Assembly: GCA_947623455.1 (NCBI GenBank) | Contig: OX392542.1 | Location: 5,649,625-5,713,624, forward strand | Source of the DNA: Mimachlamys varia | Lineage: Eukaryota; Mollusca; Bivalvia; Pectinida; Pectinidae | Reading direction: 5' to 3' | DNA length: 64,000 nt | Part shown: one piece after another, positions 23,920-34,117 of the stretch | Layout of the letters: every line of letters begins with the position of its first letter | Position numbering within the stretch: the stretch's first letter is position 1 | Position numbers and translations under genes: made by a program | Notes under the pieces: model-generated | What the model saw: the letters and a program-made list of their open reading frames with translations, nothing else | Told to the model about the DNA's origin: nothing | Database searches by the model: none

Positions 23920-24420
23920 TTATTCCTGAAGTCGTTCGACTCATTGGATACAAATATCCACACAATAGAACAATACAACAACACGAAGCACATCAATTAA
24001 CATAGGAGAGTCCATAACAACACACTTAAATAAGTTACAATCTTAATTTGTTGGCACGGAACAAACATTTTCCTAAGTTTCTGATTTCTATTACATGTTT
24101 GGTATTAACAAGTAGAATTAGTTTAAACATATTCGGGTTCTGTACAGATTATTTCTTTATATATTTTTTACGAATATTTTTATACTATGGGCATGTTAAA
24201 ACGAAGTGAAATTCATCTTCTATGTCACGTGACTTACATACAGTACAAAATCTATTTTTACGTTCAACACTCTTATATCTACTACCATTTTCTATATTAA
24301 GCTTGTGGACGGACAATCTTAGTTTCGTGATTTCTTTTCTAAAATTCATGCTCATAGGTTTGAACAAATAAAATTGCTGTCCAAAGTTACATATATGTTG
24401 GTATAAACCCGAGAAGATGT
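23920..24420 (-). pseudogene. Non-LTR retrotransposon 3' end, ORF2 C-terminus plus 3' UTR
   Basis: Minus-strand translation gives FRKEITKLRLSVHKLNIENG, then RYKSVERKNRFCTVCKSRDI, then EDEFHFVLTCP. This is the CxxC...HxxxxC knuckle typical of the LINE ORF2 end. After a stop at the next codon the same frame still reads YKNIRKKYIKK and later NTKHVIEIRNLGKCLFRANK, which are also family-typical, so a point mutation split an otherwise intact tail. Sequence to about 23920 (TTCAAGTTCTTTATTCC on +) is probably its 3' UTR. Confidence 0.78.
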
Positions 24421-24959
24421 GCGTATCGTTTCAAATCTTATCATATAATCTCTTCTTAATAATAGGAATAGTTCAAACCGTGATTCAGGTTACAGGTTTT
24501 TCGTATTAAATGTCGTGTAACACTTGATGCTTGATGGTCCTCGAAAATTTAACTCCTTGATGAGTCCCATTAAAGAACTTAAATCAGGGCGTATATGTGA
24601 GACACATATATGTCCCTGCTTAAATTAAACATCGAAATGGAAAATTATCTAATTTAGTGTTTGTAAGGATACATTGCAGTTTTTTTTTATAAAATCTGAA
24701 ATTTTAAAATAATATTTCTATAAGCGGCGTCAACACAATACGGTATCAAATTAAGGCTGATGACTTCTACAACAAATACAGGACCGTGTACATTTTCTCA
24801 CGGCGTAATACAAGGTATAAAATAAATAATAAAGATGAATTAGATGACCTTTTAAATTATCTTATTAACCTCGGTTTAGAATATTCGAAAGATCTTTTTT
24901 TCAAAAATGCCGTATAAATGTTTTAAACCTGGTATGGTGTTACGGAGGGTGCACTGTGT

Positions 24960-25508
24960 ATACTATATCAAACATTATACAGGTCCGTGACGTAACCACT
25001 GTCCAAACACGTGCCACAGGTAACGTTATATGTTAGGACAGCACTAATCGCCGAATAAACGATACTCGAATTAGTACACACCCCATCAATCAGATCACGA
25101 CAATAGGGATTCCCCAGGTAGATCTTTGTGATGATTGAGTAAACGTAGGTCTTACCTATCTACCTGTGCAGGTATCCAGGTGAGCTTTTATTGCAATTTG
25201 TGTACAATACCTGTATCGTGTCACAGCCACGCGCCCCAGGTAAGCTGCCCACCTGCCCCGTAGTAGGGATGCAATACAGGTGCGACATCCCGTGTGACGT
25301 TTACATAATAATTAACGGTAGTTACCTGTCCAGCGCCACGTGCTGCATAGTAGGTGATCTAATTGTCTGGCCCGTGGGGGGTGGGGCGAGTATTGCTACC
25401 CGTCACGTGACATATACCCATATATACGACCCTGTCCCCGGTAAATGTCATACTTGTATTTTGACCAGCAATTCGATAACAACCACAACATACACTTACT
25501 TATTCACC
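24960..25508 (+). promoter_or_regulatory. Probable promoter of the HES gene, E-box rich
   Basis: The GC content rises against its surroundings immediately upstream of the HES start. It holds three CAGGTG/CACCTG E-boxes (25177-25182, 25250-25255, 25277-25282) and two CACGTG boxes (25337-25342, 25404-25409). Another CACGTG is near 25010. A TATA-like ATATATA lies at about 25419-25426. CAGGTG-type boxes suit proneural or Snail-type inputs. CACGTG suits class B/C bHLH factors, including HES proteins themselves, so autorepression is possible. I did not find a clear paired Su(H)/RBPJ site (GTGGGAA). Factor binding is inference. Confidence 0.55.
25419..25426 (+). promoter_or_regulatory. TATA-like box of the HES gene
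   Basis: ATATATA lies about 85 bp upstream of the start codon. This leaves room for a transcription start near 25450 and a short 5' leader. HES genes commonly have TATA promoters. The placement is inferred, not measured. Confidence 0.45.
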
Positions 25509-25562
25509 ATGCATCCCGAGATTGAGCGAGCTTCTACTCCTATGGTAGCTAGAAAGCGACAG
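25509..25562 (+). CDS. HES gene, coding exon 1
   Basis: 18 codons, MHPEIERASTPMVARKRQ, ending CAG|GTAATT in phase 0. An in-frame upstream extension exists (from about 25191) but passes through the TATA/E-box region and is low-complexity nonsense, so the 25509 ATG is preferred. Confidence 0.93.
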
Positions 25563-28500
25563 GTAATTACAAAAAATCTATCAAAACGATTAATTTCTAC
25601 AAATATGTTTAAAAAAATTAAATACAAATTCAGGTAAATTTAAAAAAAACAAAACAAAAAACCTCTCAAATCAATTATCCTAATATCATGATTCGAAACC
25701 GCACTCGCATAATTTCTTTGATATTTTTCTACAAGAATATTTTGATTTATTTGACTGAGATGTCACGTTTTGCAGTAACATTCTATTTATACAATTTAGT
25801 CGTAGTATCCTCATTACAAAAAAAAAAGATTCTTTTAGAGACTTGTTTCATGAAGAACTTTGTTTCAATAATATTTTACTTTTGAAAAATTATAAAGTAA
25901 TCTCTAACTTAGATATGCATATCTGCTATGTCCTACGGTACTTTAATGGATATTTTAACGGAATAAATTATTTCATTTTCCTTCTTTGTTAACTTTAGTC
26001 CAACAAGCCATTGACAGAGAGAAAACGTCGTGAGAAAATCAACAATTTCTTAAGCCAACTTAAGTCTCTTATCCTTCAGAAAACGGATCGACAGGTAAGT
26101 CACAGATTTTATTTTTTTTTCTTTATTTTGATAATATTTGACGTAAATAGATTGAAGGGGAAACAACGTGTGTTACTATTCAACTGTAATTCGTGGTGGA
26201 AAAAAAGTTTGATTCCAAAACCTGAAAAACCTGGGTAGATATCATCCCGTGGAAAACTCCTACTAATCAGTTATCGGTAGAAGTACTAAAAGTATTCTCT
26301 TTATTTCCTCCAAATTGAATATTTAACAAACAGAATAATGAAATATTATAACAACATATTTACAATATTAAATATACAATATAAATTAATGAACACGATG
26401 AAGCATAAATCGGCATCGAAATAAGATATATATGTACATAATAATGTAGAAATTAAAACAGTTGTATTTTATGGATTATTATTATTACTTAATTCATGCA
26501 GTATATCTCACACTTAACTCAAACATCCAGAATATTAAAAAAAAAAATAAAACATGGACAGGTCTTAAAATGACATTATAATGATTGTTTTCTGCTGTTG
26601 AAATAATATAAAAATTGAAAAAAAATCGCGTCAAACAACAAGATTTACCACTAAACAACATCACTTTTCGTGGTAAAAATTCCAGTTTTGTATTTTGAAT
26701 ACCAATCAGTTAATTCGCAATTTCATAAATATTTTCTTTGAGCAAAAATTATAATAATAATGAGTTCACAGTTTTAAAATTCAAATGAAACATATTGGCC
26801 TCCCCTAGCGTCCACGCGTCTTGGTCCATCTCATTCATGCTAATTCTATCAACTCGGCAATATTTATCATGCGGAATTTCCATTTAGGATCTTGTGTTGT
26901 AAATGCTTGTAAACCAATGCTGAGAGGTTTTGATTAAAATTTTACAAATAAGAATTATTTTATACATCTTTATCCTACGCAATTAGATAAAAGCATCACA
27001 AGTGTGTAATATAATTTCACTAAATATTGAAAAAAATTAATTGACATGGCAATTACATGCAATCTTTTAACACTTTGACAGTATATAATAAGTCAGTGGC
27101 CTAACTATCCTTGTAATAACTGTGTTGGACCTTTTTTAGTGTGATATAGAATCAAATTATAACAAAGACTATCAGGGGTGGGGTCAGGGTATGGTAATGA
27201 TAAAACAATCTCTGTATTCATTTATCTTCTATATTTTTTTAGTCGTTTAACTTATTACAATGAATTAAAGGGAAATCTGCTATAATCTTCTTTGGTATGC
27301 CATTTGTTTAAGTTTTAAATTATTATATCGGAATAGCTTATTCCTTTTTATTATTTTATACTTGACCGCTTCATATACTACTTTATATTTTTCTTTTTTT
27401 TTTGTTCTTAATTTGCAGATATTTCTAAATAAATCTAAAGCTAGCTCTATAAAAAGACGCATTTAAACAAATATAGGGCTTTTTGAAATAGTTGTCATAA
27501 ATATAATTATGATAGGCCTTGATGCGATAAAACGGATAGACTTTTTAAATTGAAACAATTTTAATCTTTTGGTTTTTTTTTAACAAAATAAAAACTTTCG
27601 GGATTTTATTGAACAAAATACTTTTTTAAAAAAAATCACATTTGTTATGAAAACGGCGATATCCCGTCTGTCAGAGTTTCGACCACAGGGATAGGAGAAC
27701 TCGTTCCTTTTGTTAGAAGAGTATTATTACTGTAACAAATTGTCAGACCCTGTGGTTATGACATGATTTACAACACAAATTCCATCAATAATCCCCGTCG
27801 CGAGCGCTTTAATCCAATTAGTATGACACGTGGCGACACCCGAGTACCCTACCTAACTTACCTGTGCAGGTAGACGTACAGGTAGACAGACAAGCTAATT
27901 ACCTTACTAATTGGTAGCTAACTCGCATGTAATACCTCCCAGCCAGGCTGCTAGGTGTGAATGTCAAACTCGCTGAAAACTGAACGCGCGGGAATTTGCA
28001 ATTACTACAATTCCTTAGGCGCGAAAACCTATATTTTGTCGATCTGTCAAAATCACTGTTTACAAGAGAAATTTGCAAACAGCTTTAGGCATAACAATTT
28101 GTTATAAAGCCGATAGCGGAATAAATCACAACGTGAAATTAATTTGAAACGTACACGGGAATACCTGCTGTCATCATTTCAGTTTTGTATCGTGTCATAC
28201 AGAACAAGTAATCATACCATTTAAAGGTTACCAGCTAATATTTACTTAATTCATAATTTTAATACTTTATACTCTAGCCGAGCGGTATATTGCAGCTAGT
28301 ATTTACCACAGGGACCTGAGAATTTGTTACAGCTAGTTTTGGATCTAAAATAGTGTGTTTAGAGTAATTTTACACATTTGGGGGGTTAAGATGAATTTTC
28401 GATAAAAATGCCCCCTCAGTAGTCATAATAGCTTTTAAACACTCTATTTTAGGTCCAAAACTAGCTGTAACAAATTCTCAGGTCCCTGTGGTATTTACCA

Positions 28501-31447
28501 GGGTTACACTTGTTATGTCTATTCGGGTGTGTTAGCTATGTGGAATGTCAAATTTTTAACTGTCGGTAGTTTGAAATCATCAAAAACCGTTAGTCCATGG
28601 GGAGGTACCAATGAACATACACAAGTTTTGGTCCCGATTTGATGGCAAATAGTCTGCAATCTGTTATTGTGTAACATGAAGTATTATTTTTATTTAAATA
28701 TTCATGAAAGACAATGTTGGGATCGATTGTTAAAAAGCGTGCTTACTTTGAAATAATTGTGCGTTTTGCATATAACTGAATATCATTTAAATATATTCAA
28801 AATAAATACAGGGGACCAAGCATGAATCCTTGGGGAACACCTGTTACAAAATCAAACTTAACCGTAGCTTGCTGTGTTTTAATTTTCATTTATTTCAATT
28901 TATTTATAAAAGACAGATCTGACTACAAGGGCAAAACGCAGATCGACAGAAAATTATTCTCTCATTCAGCATTTGTACTTCTTGATAATAGATTTTTACT
29001 ACATTAATTAAATTAATTAAAGTAACAATGCACAGCTTGCTAGAGTTCAACAAACATTATTGTTGTGACGGTGGCCCCAGGGATCTGAGTCCCACTATTA
29101 TTTAATTGATGTATCTATTTTATATATATACCTTTTTGAGAAAGAGATCTCCAGTGGCTTTATACGTCTCTGCCCTAATATTGTTTCAAAGCTAAATGCT
29201 GTAAACTTCAATTATATGTAAGATATTCAAATGTTGAACGCGTTCACTCCATGACACACATTTAAAAAAGTAATATGGCATATGTTGTGTTTTATATTTC
29301 AATACATTAATCCACACTTAAATAACGTATGGTATAGTCACATATATTGTAAGTGGGTGGGGGTGGGCATAGACATTCCTAGAGTAGAGAAAAAAGTAAA
29401 ACATTTTCAATTTTCTAAACATAGACGTGATATATATTTCTAAGGTGAATGTTATCAACCTTTACATCTGCATATTATTTTCCTGATCCCTATCATGTTA
29501 TTTTTGTACTCAATTTCATTAGGAAACGGATAATTAATTTCATTAGTTTCTTGATATTTATTTTTGATCACTAAAATGCTCGTGAATACTACATGCTCAG
29601 TTGTGCTGTACCACCTGAAAACCTGTCACAAAACGGGACAAATAATGATCACCAACAATACTTGTATCATATAACTCTATAGATCTGAGTTTGATATCAA
29701 ATAGTGTATAAGATGTTAGTTCTGAGATCCCATTGTTGTAATACGATACCCCAACCAGGTATTAGTCAGGTGTGAATAATGTATTGTTACAGGTGATTGT
29801 CCAGATAATTACGTATTGTTTGTTTTAAGCTTGATTTTTTTCTCAAAAAATATTGTGCAAAGGTATTTCATCTTAACCAGTAGCTGTGTGATTGAAGTGT
29901 AATAAAACCTTAATAATCCTTTAAGGCTGTATGGTACCTTTCTGTGAAATACCCCCCTCCCCTCATTTAAAAAGATTTCCACCCTTAGAATCATCTGTAA
30001 ATATATTTTATAAACTGTGTCTTTTTTTGGTTTGATGAAATAGTTAGATTTTTTAACAATCTGTTGGACGATCAATAATGGGAGGTAACCGTGACACAAA
30101 TAACATGATATTTCAGGTAGTGTGTCGCCTCAACTATATTTATCTTTCCAAAATGAAATACAAAACAACATGAAATAGTGAAGATTACTGTACTTACCAA
30201 AGATATGATTTTATTTCACAGGTGGGTCATTATGTAAAAGATATAATCCTATGCATAGATCTAAATTGAGGTTAAGTCAGTTGGCCACTTTTCATATTAC
30301 TTGTCAAGTCAACTGTTTAAATTTGTGACTGTTGGTAACATGAGTGTTTTTGATTTGTAGGAGAATGAGCACTGTCGACTGGAGAAGGCGGACATCTTGG
30401 AGATGACAGTACAGTACCTGCAGAATGGCACCAGCTCAGGTAGGTCAACACTACAATTGTAGGGTCAACAAAGGTCATAGGGTCAACAAAGGTTATAGGG
30501 TCAACAAAGGTTATAGGGTCAACAGAGGTTATAGGGTCTACTGAGGTTATAGGGTCAACAGAGGTTAAAGGGTCAGCATAGGTTATAGGTCAACATAGGT
30601 TATAGGACCAACAAAGGTTATAGGGTCAACAAAGGTTATAGGGTCAACATATCATTTATATCATTTTTCTTGTTTGCAAACATACCATATTTATATCCCC
30701 ATCAACCAAATTTTGCTATAAATATTAGGCAACATTGTAATGGTAAGATGTCATCAGTGTAAAATGTGACTAGAGGTCGCATGAAGCTGAGATAGTATTA
30801 TGTTTTCATACATGAATCAAAGATTTCTATGATGAATGTATTACATTATGTAATATGTGTTTTTTTTCTGTGTTGTAGTGCGTTCCAAGACAACAGATTA
30901 CACCTCAGGATTTACTCGTTGTCAGGAGGAGGTGTTCCGAATTCTCAATCAAGATGTTTCCGTCAGCAATGATGTTAAGATGAGGTTGTTCTATCACCTG
31001 TCAGGACTACAGACTTCCCAGCAGTCCCCGGCCTACAGTGTCGACCAGTCACCCGCCAGTCTCACCAACAAGTTTACCTGTCCTGTGGCTTCAGGCTTCA
31101 CCACGCCAGCTCATTCCTTGTATCCCAATGACCTTCACAGACCTCTCCAAGTTCAACAGTGGTCACCTGATCCGATGTCCGGAGCAGCTATGTCCAGTCC
31201 CTCCCTCGACCAGTCTTCCATGGACACTTCATCCGCCCTCCCTTTGTGCACCCCAAATGGATTCAACATGTCCAGCAACGAATGGTTCAGAGGATATTCC
31301 GAATGGTGTCACTCCAGTCCTGATGTGAGTTCCGTTAGTCCGGGCGTGAGTTCAGCTGGAGTGTCTGAGATTTCCAGGATAGCCTCTCACGACAGTGCTT
31401 CTACAGTTAGTGACAGTTCCAGTTCCTCCATGTGGAGACCATGGTGA
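25509..31447 (+). CDS. Hairy/Enhancer-of-split (HES) family bHLH-Orange transcriptional repressor
   Basis: Four coding exons, 25509-25562, 25999-26094, 30361-30439 and 30879-31447, join in phase (798 nt) into a 265-residue protein. All three introns are GT-AG. The start ATG sits in a strong context (CACCATGC). Domains are a basic region with the HES-specific proline (residues about 15-31, SNKPLTERKRREKIN, Pro22 and the E-box-contacting Glu25), helix-loop-helix to about residue 71 (LEKADILEMTVQYLQ), an Orange domain about 84-118 (YTSGFTRCQEEVFRIL), a Ser/Pro-rich linker, and a C-terminal WRPW (262-265) that recruits Groucho/TLE. The family acts in the nucleus as a DNA-binding repressor, typically downstream of Notch. 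The basic region resembles HES2/HES5-type more than HES6-type proteins, but the exact orthologue is not assigned. Convergent with LRRC23. Confidence 0.96.
25999..26094 (+). CDS. HES gene, coding exon 2 (basic region and helix 1)
   Basis: Acceptor TTTAG|TCC; 32 codons from SNKPLTERKRREKINNFL to KTDRQ; donor CAG|GTAAGT; both ends phase 0. An intron within the bHLH at this place is usual in the family. Confidence 0.96.
27683..27755. repeat. Short CCACAGGG...CCCTGTGG inverted-ended element
   Basis: A 73-bp segment bounded by CCACAGGG and CCCTGTGG, sharing CTGTAACAAATT near its right end with the element at 28306-28491. It is probably a deleted relative. No target-site duplication is evident. Confidence 0.5.
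28306..28491. mobile_element. 186-bp foldback miniature element
   Basis: The arms are CCACAGGGACCTGAGAATTT onward, continuing through GTTACAGCTAGTTTTGGA to about 60 nt, and pair with the inverted right arm ending at 28491. Both sides carry TATTTA (28300-28305 and 28492-28497), a likely target duplication. TAGCTGTAACAAATTCTCA also occurs alone at about 22230, an apparent remnant of the same family. Confidence 0.82.
30361..30439 (+). CDS. HES gene, coding exon 3 (loop and helix 2)
   Basis: Acceptor TTTGTAG|GAG; reads ENEHCRLEKADILEMTVQYL and then QNGTSS; ends TCAG|GTAGGT in phase 1. LEKADILEMTV is the diagnostic helix-2 signature of HES proteins. Confidence 0.97.
30441..30650. repeat. 18-bp minisatellite starting at the exon-3 donor
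   Basis: About 11 copies of GGGTCAACAAAGGTTATA with minor variants. The first recognisable piece (TAGGTCAACA, 30441-30450) includes the T of the splice donor itself, so the array grows directly from the exon-intron junction. Each unit has an RGGTCA hexamer, the half-site of many nuclear receptors, at an 18-bp spacing. Confidence 0.92.
30879..31447 (+). CDS. HES gene, coding exon 4 (Orange domain to WRPW)
   Basis: Acceptor TGTTGTAG|TG in phase 1; 189 codons plus 2 nt. Carries Orange (FTRCQEEVFRILNQDVSVSN...RLFYHLSG), a Ser/Pro/Thr-rich region and the terminal WRPW followed by TGA at 31445-31447. Confidence 0.97.
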
Positions 31448-32415
31448 TGGTCGCCATAGTTACCAAAGACTTCAGTGATTTTTTTCATGAACTACAGATA
31501 ATGTTACCATAGTAACCATATTTTATAGACTAAACAGATTATTGTTAGAGTATTTAATATATTATGTGATATAGGATTATTGTGCTTCTGAAGTGGATTA
31601 TCTCCCTTAGACTGTGCCCTGATTAAAGAATATTGTGCTTTTGTATTGCTGCAAAAAAACCCGATCTAATTCAAAACAAATCAGTTTACAGTTGTCCTTT
31701 ATATCAACAACCTTAAAATATCATTATGCTTTAAATAAAATATTTCATTTGCATTCCTTTTGGAAAATCTATTCAAAGATACATGTATGTATTGTACAAT
31801 TAACATGTTTCATCTGATATTTTTGAAACATATAATGTTAGAATTTGAGATGAGATGAGATTTTGAAGACACTTGACTTTAACAAATCTATCAAGATCAT
31901 TGTTTTTCCATCAAGAATTAAAACTGAAATATTTTCTTATGAATTAATTTAAATATTCTATAATTTATTTTGCCTTGTTCTAATTAAGCTTTGTACATAT
32001 TTGTATTTAATTGATTCCATTCTGATCAGTACATTGATAAATGTACATGTAATGTGCTCTGTATGAATTTATTCATGGTGATTGATTCAAGATATGTTTG
32101 AAAATTCATTTGGCCATTTTATTTATTTATTTTTTTGGGGAGGGAGGGGGGAGCTTTTCAGTTGATATTCTGACAAAAAGTGTTAATTACAATAATTACT
32201 AGTTTTCAATTTAATGTGAAGTAATATCACTGTACATTTATATCTGGCAAATTTTTTGAGGGGAAATTTTCTGAAACAGATAATTTTTGCACATTTTCTT
32301 ATATCCTTTAGTTTTCACTCATCATGCAATGAAGTGTTTTGTTGATACATAAAATGTATTGTTTGTTTCTTGTGCTGTAGAATTTATTTGTATTAAAATT
32401 TTAAAAATATGCAAA
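31448..32415 (+). other. Probable 3' UTR of the HES gene
   Basis: AT-rich sequence after the stop with several poly(A) signals: AATAAA at 31734-31739 and ATTAAA at 32392-32397. The true end cannot be fixed without transcripts. Confidence 0.55.
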
Positions 32416-32930
32416 CTGAAATATTCTTCTATTGTTATTAATATAATGTGTTTGTGAAAATGTTAGTTTCTGATATAACACAATCACATACGAAGTATCT
32501 CACTGACTAAAGCGGCAATTTAAGCTGATGTCACTGTAGCTCCGAGAAGAAAACCATACCATTATCAAGGTTCTGAGGTAAACAAATCTGCAGGGGTAGC
32601 AAGCGTGGGGTACTCGAATAGCAATACAATCACTCTGACTTCAGTAAGATTTACATGTATTTAATCGCTCTATTAATTACCCAGTCACAGGTTTTTCTTT
32701 AAGTGTGCTGCAGGTAATATATACTGTAAACATACTTATTTTGGCGTACTCAAATTTTAGCAAACATAACTTCATTTCAACACATTATAGAGCAATGGTG
32801 AATTGGCCCACTCACCATACTTATTGTAGGAAGCAATATATGTAAACTGAACCTGTAACTGTCCCAATCTTAACATAACAGAATACTTTCAGCACAATAA
32901 CCACTATTGTAAGATTACCGCAAAAACATG
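32416..32930. other. Spacer between the convergent genes
   Basis: Noncoding; nothing recognised. Confidence 0.5.
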
Positions 32931-33705
32931 TATGTTTGCAGTATTCAAAATAAAATTTAGAGGAGGTAACTGTACAATACACTTATTCCCCCTTCATTTC
33001 TAAACTGGAATAGCCCAGACTTTGATTTGGTAAGGTTCCAATAGATTGAATGGGTAACAAAAATAAAATTAAGGGGAGGTAACTGTACAATACAGTTATT
33101 CATCCTATATATTTAAACTGGAATAGCACAGACTTTGATTTGGTAAGGTTTCAATAGGGTGAATGGGTAACAAAAATAAAATTTTGGGGAGGTAATTGTA
33201 CAATTAACTTTGGTAAGGTTCCGATAGGGTGAATGGGTAACAAAAATAAAATCAAGGGGAGGTAACGGTACAATCCACTTATTCATCCTACATATCTATA
33301 CTGGAATAGCACAGACTTTGATTTGGTAAGGTTCTAATATGGTAAATGGGTAACAAAACAAAATTAAGGGGAGATAACTGTACAATACAGTTATTCGCCC
33401 TACATATTTAAACTGGAATAGCACAGACTTTGATTTGGTAAGGTTTCAATAGGGTGAATGGGTAACAAAAATAAAATTTTGGGGAGGTAATTGTACAATA
33501 CAGTTATTCGCCCTACATATCTAAACTGGAATAGCCCAGACATTGATTTGGTAAGGTTCCAATAGGGTGAATGGGTAACAAAAATAAATTAAGGGGAGGT
33601 AATTGTACAATACAGTTATTCGCCCTACATACCTAAACTGGAATAGCACAGACTTTGATTTGGTAAGGTTCCAATAGGGTGAATGGGTAACAAAACAAAT
33701 ATTTC
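32930..33705. repeat. ~113-bp tandem repeat, about 7 copies
   Basis: The repeat runs GGGGAGGTAACTGTACAATA, TTATTCGCCCTACATAT, AAACTGGAATAGCACAGACT, TTGATTTGGTAAGGTT, GGTGAATGGGTAACAAAA. One copy (about 33186-33250) is internally deleted. It lies between the 3' ends of the HES gene and LRRC23. Confidence 0.93.
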
Positions 33706-34087
33706 ATTATCCATCTAATTGCTAAAGAACAAATGAGAAAAAGGATAAAGTATGAATATGGAATTGTATTTCACATAAATAATTGCAATGATATATATAC
33801 ATTTTTTCAGGTCTAGCATTTTAGAAACCTGTTAACATTTTAAACAAAAAGTCAAAATATTTTCCTGTACGGAGAAGCTACAAAATATTTTGTTACTTTG
33901 TGAAAGCATGATGTATGACATTTTTTGTTGGTATATCACAGACACTTGTAGAAGGAATTAAATGCTTCTGACACAGTTTTTTTGGTTTTCCATGTGTAAC
34001 CAGAGACATCTGATGAGTTGATGTTGAACTTCCGGCTCTCTCCTAGCTAAATACCAGTATCCTAGGTCCATATCAGGAACGTCGGAC

Positions 34088-34117
34088 TTAGTCATCCTCA
34101 TCCGAGTTGTCTTCATT
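34088..34117 (-). CDS. LRRC23: LRRC23 coding exon 8 (terminal)
   Basis: Acceptor TTGTTTCAG|AAT; nine residues NEDNSDEDD then TAA. Phase 0 fits exon 7. The intron between is about 5.2 kb. The short acidic end suits the family's charged C-terminus, but this exon is the least certain of the eight. Confidence 0.75.
   Translation of the reverse strand, partial: NEDNSDEDD

Larger units (their letters stand above)
26095..30360. other. HES intron 2 (4.3 kb)
   Basis: Mostly AT-rich sequence holding the two CCACAGGG-ended elements listed separately and a GC-richer block at about 27780-28020 with CACGTG, CAGGTAG repeats and TAATTA-like homeodomain sites. That block is the best candidate for an intronic enhancer. 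No coding exons were recognised. At about 28822 the words NPWGTPVTKS recall a LINE motif, but too weakly to call. Confidence 0.7.

Noticed and set aside
25191..25637. 148-codon frame containing the HES start in frame
   Set aside because: The upstream 106 codons cross the E-box/TATA region and have no HES-like content. The 25509 ATG has a better context and the usual distance to the basic domain. The frame also reads through the exon-1 donor.
28822..29007. Frame beginning MNPWGTPVTKSN, reminiscent of a LINE ORF2 motif
   Set aside because: Only about seven residues resemble the motif and nothing around it reads as reverse transcriptase.
31038..31328. 96-codon second frame within HES exon 4
   Set aside because: Shadow of the real coding frame, with no independent signature.
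31503..31516. Perfect palindromic X-box-like GTTACCATAGTAAC in the HES 3' UTR
   Set aside because: It fits the consensus, but a 3' UTR position with no start site nearby makes function unlikely; a chance short palindrome is enough to explain it.
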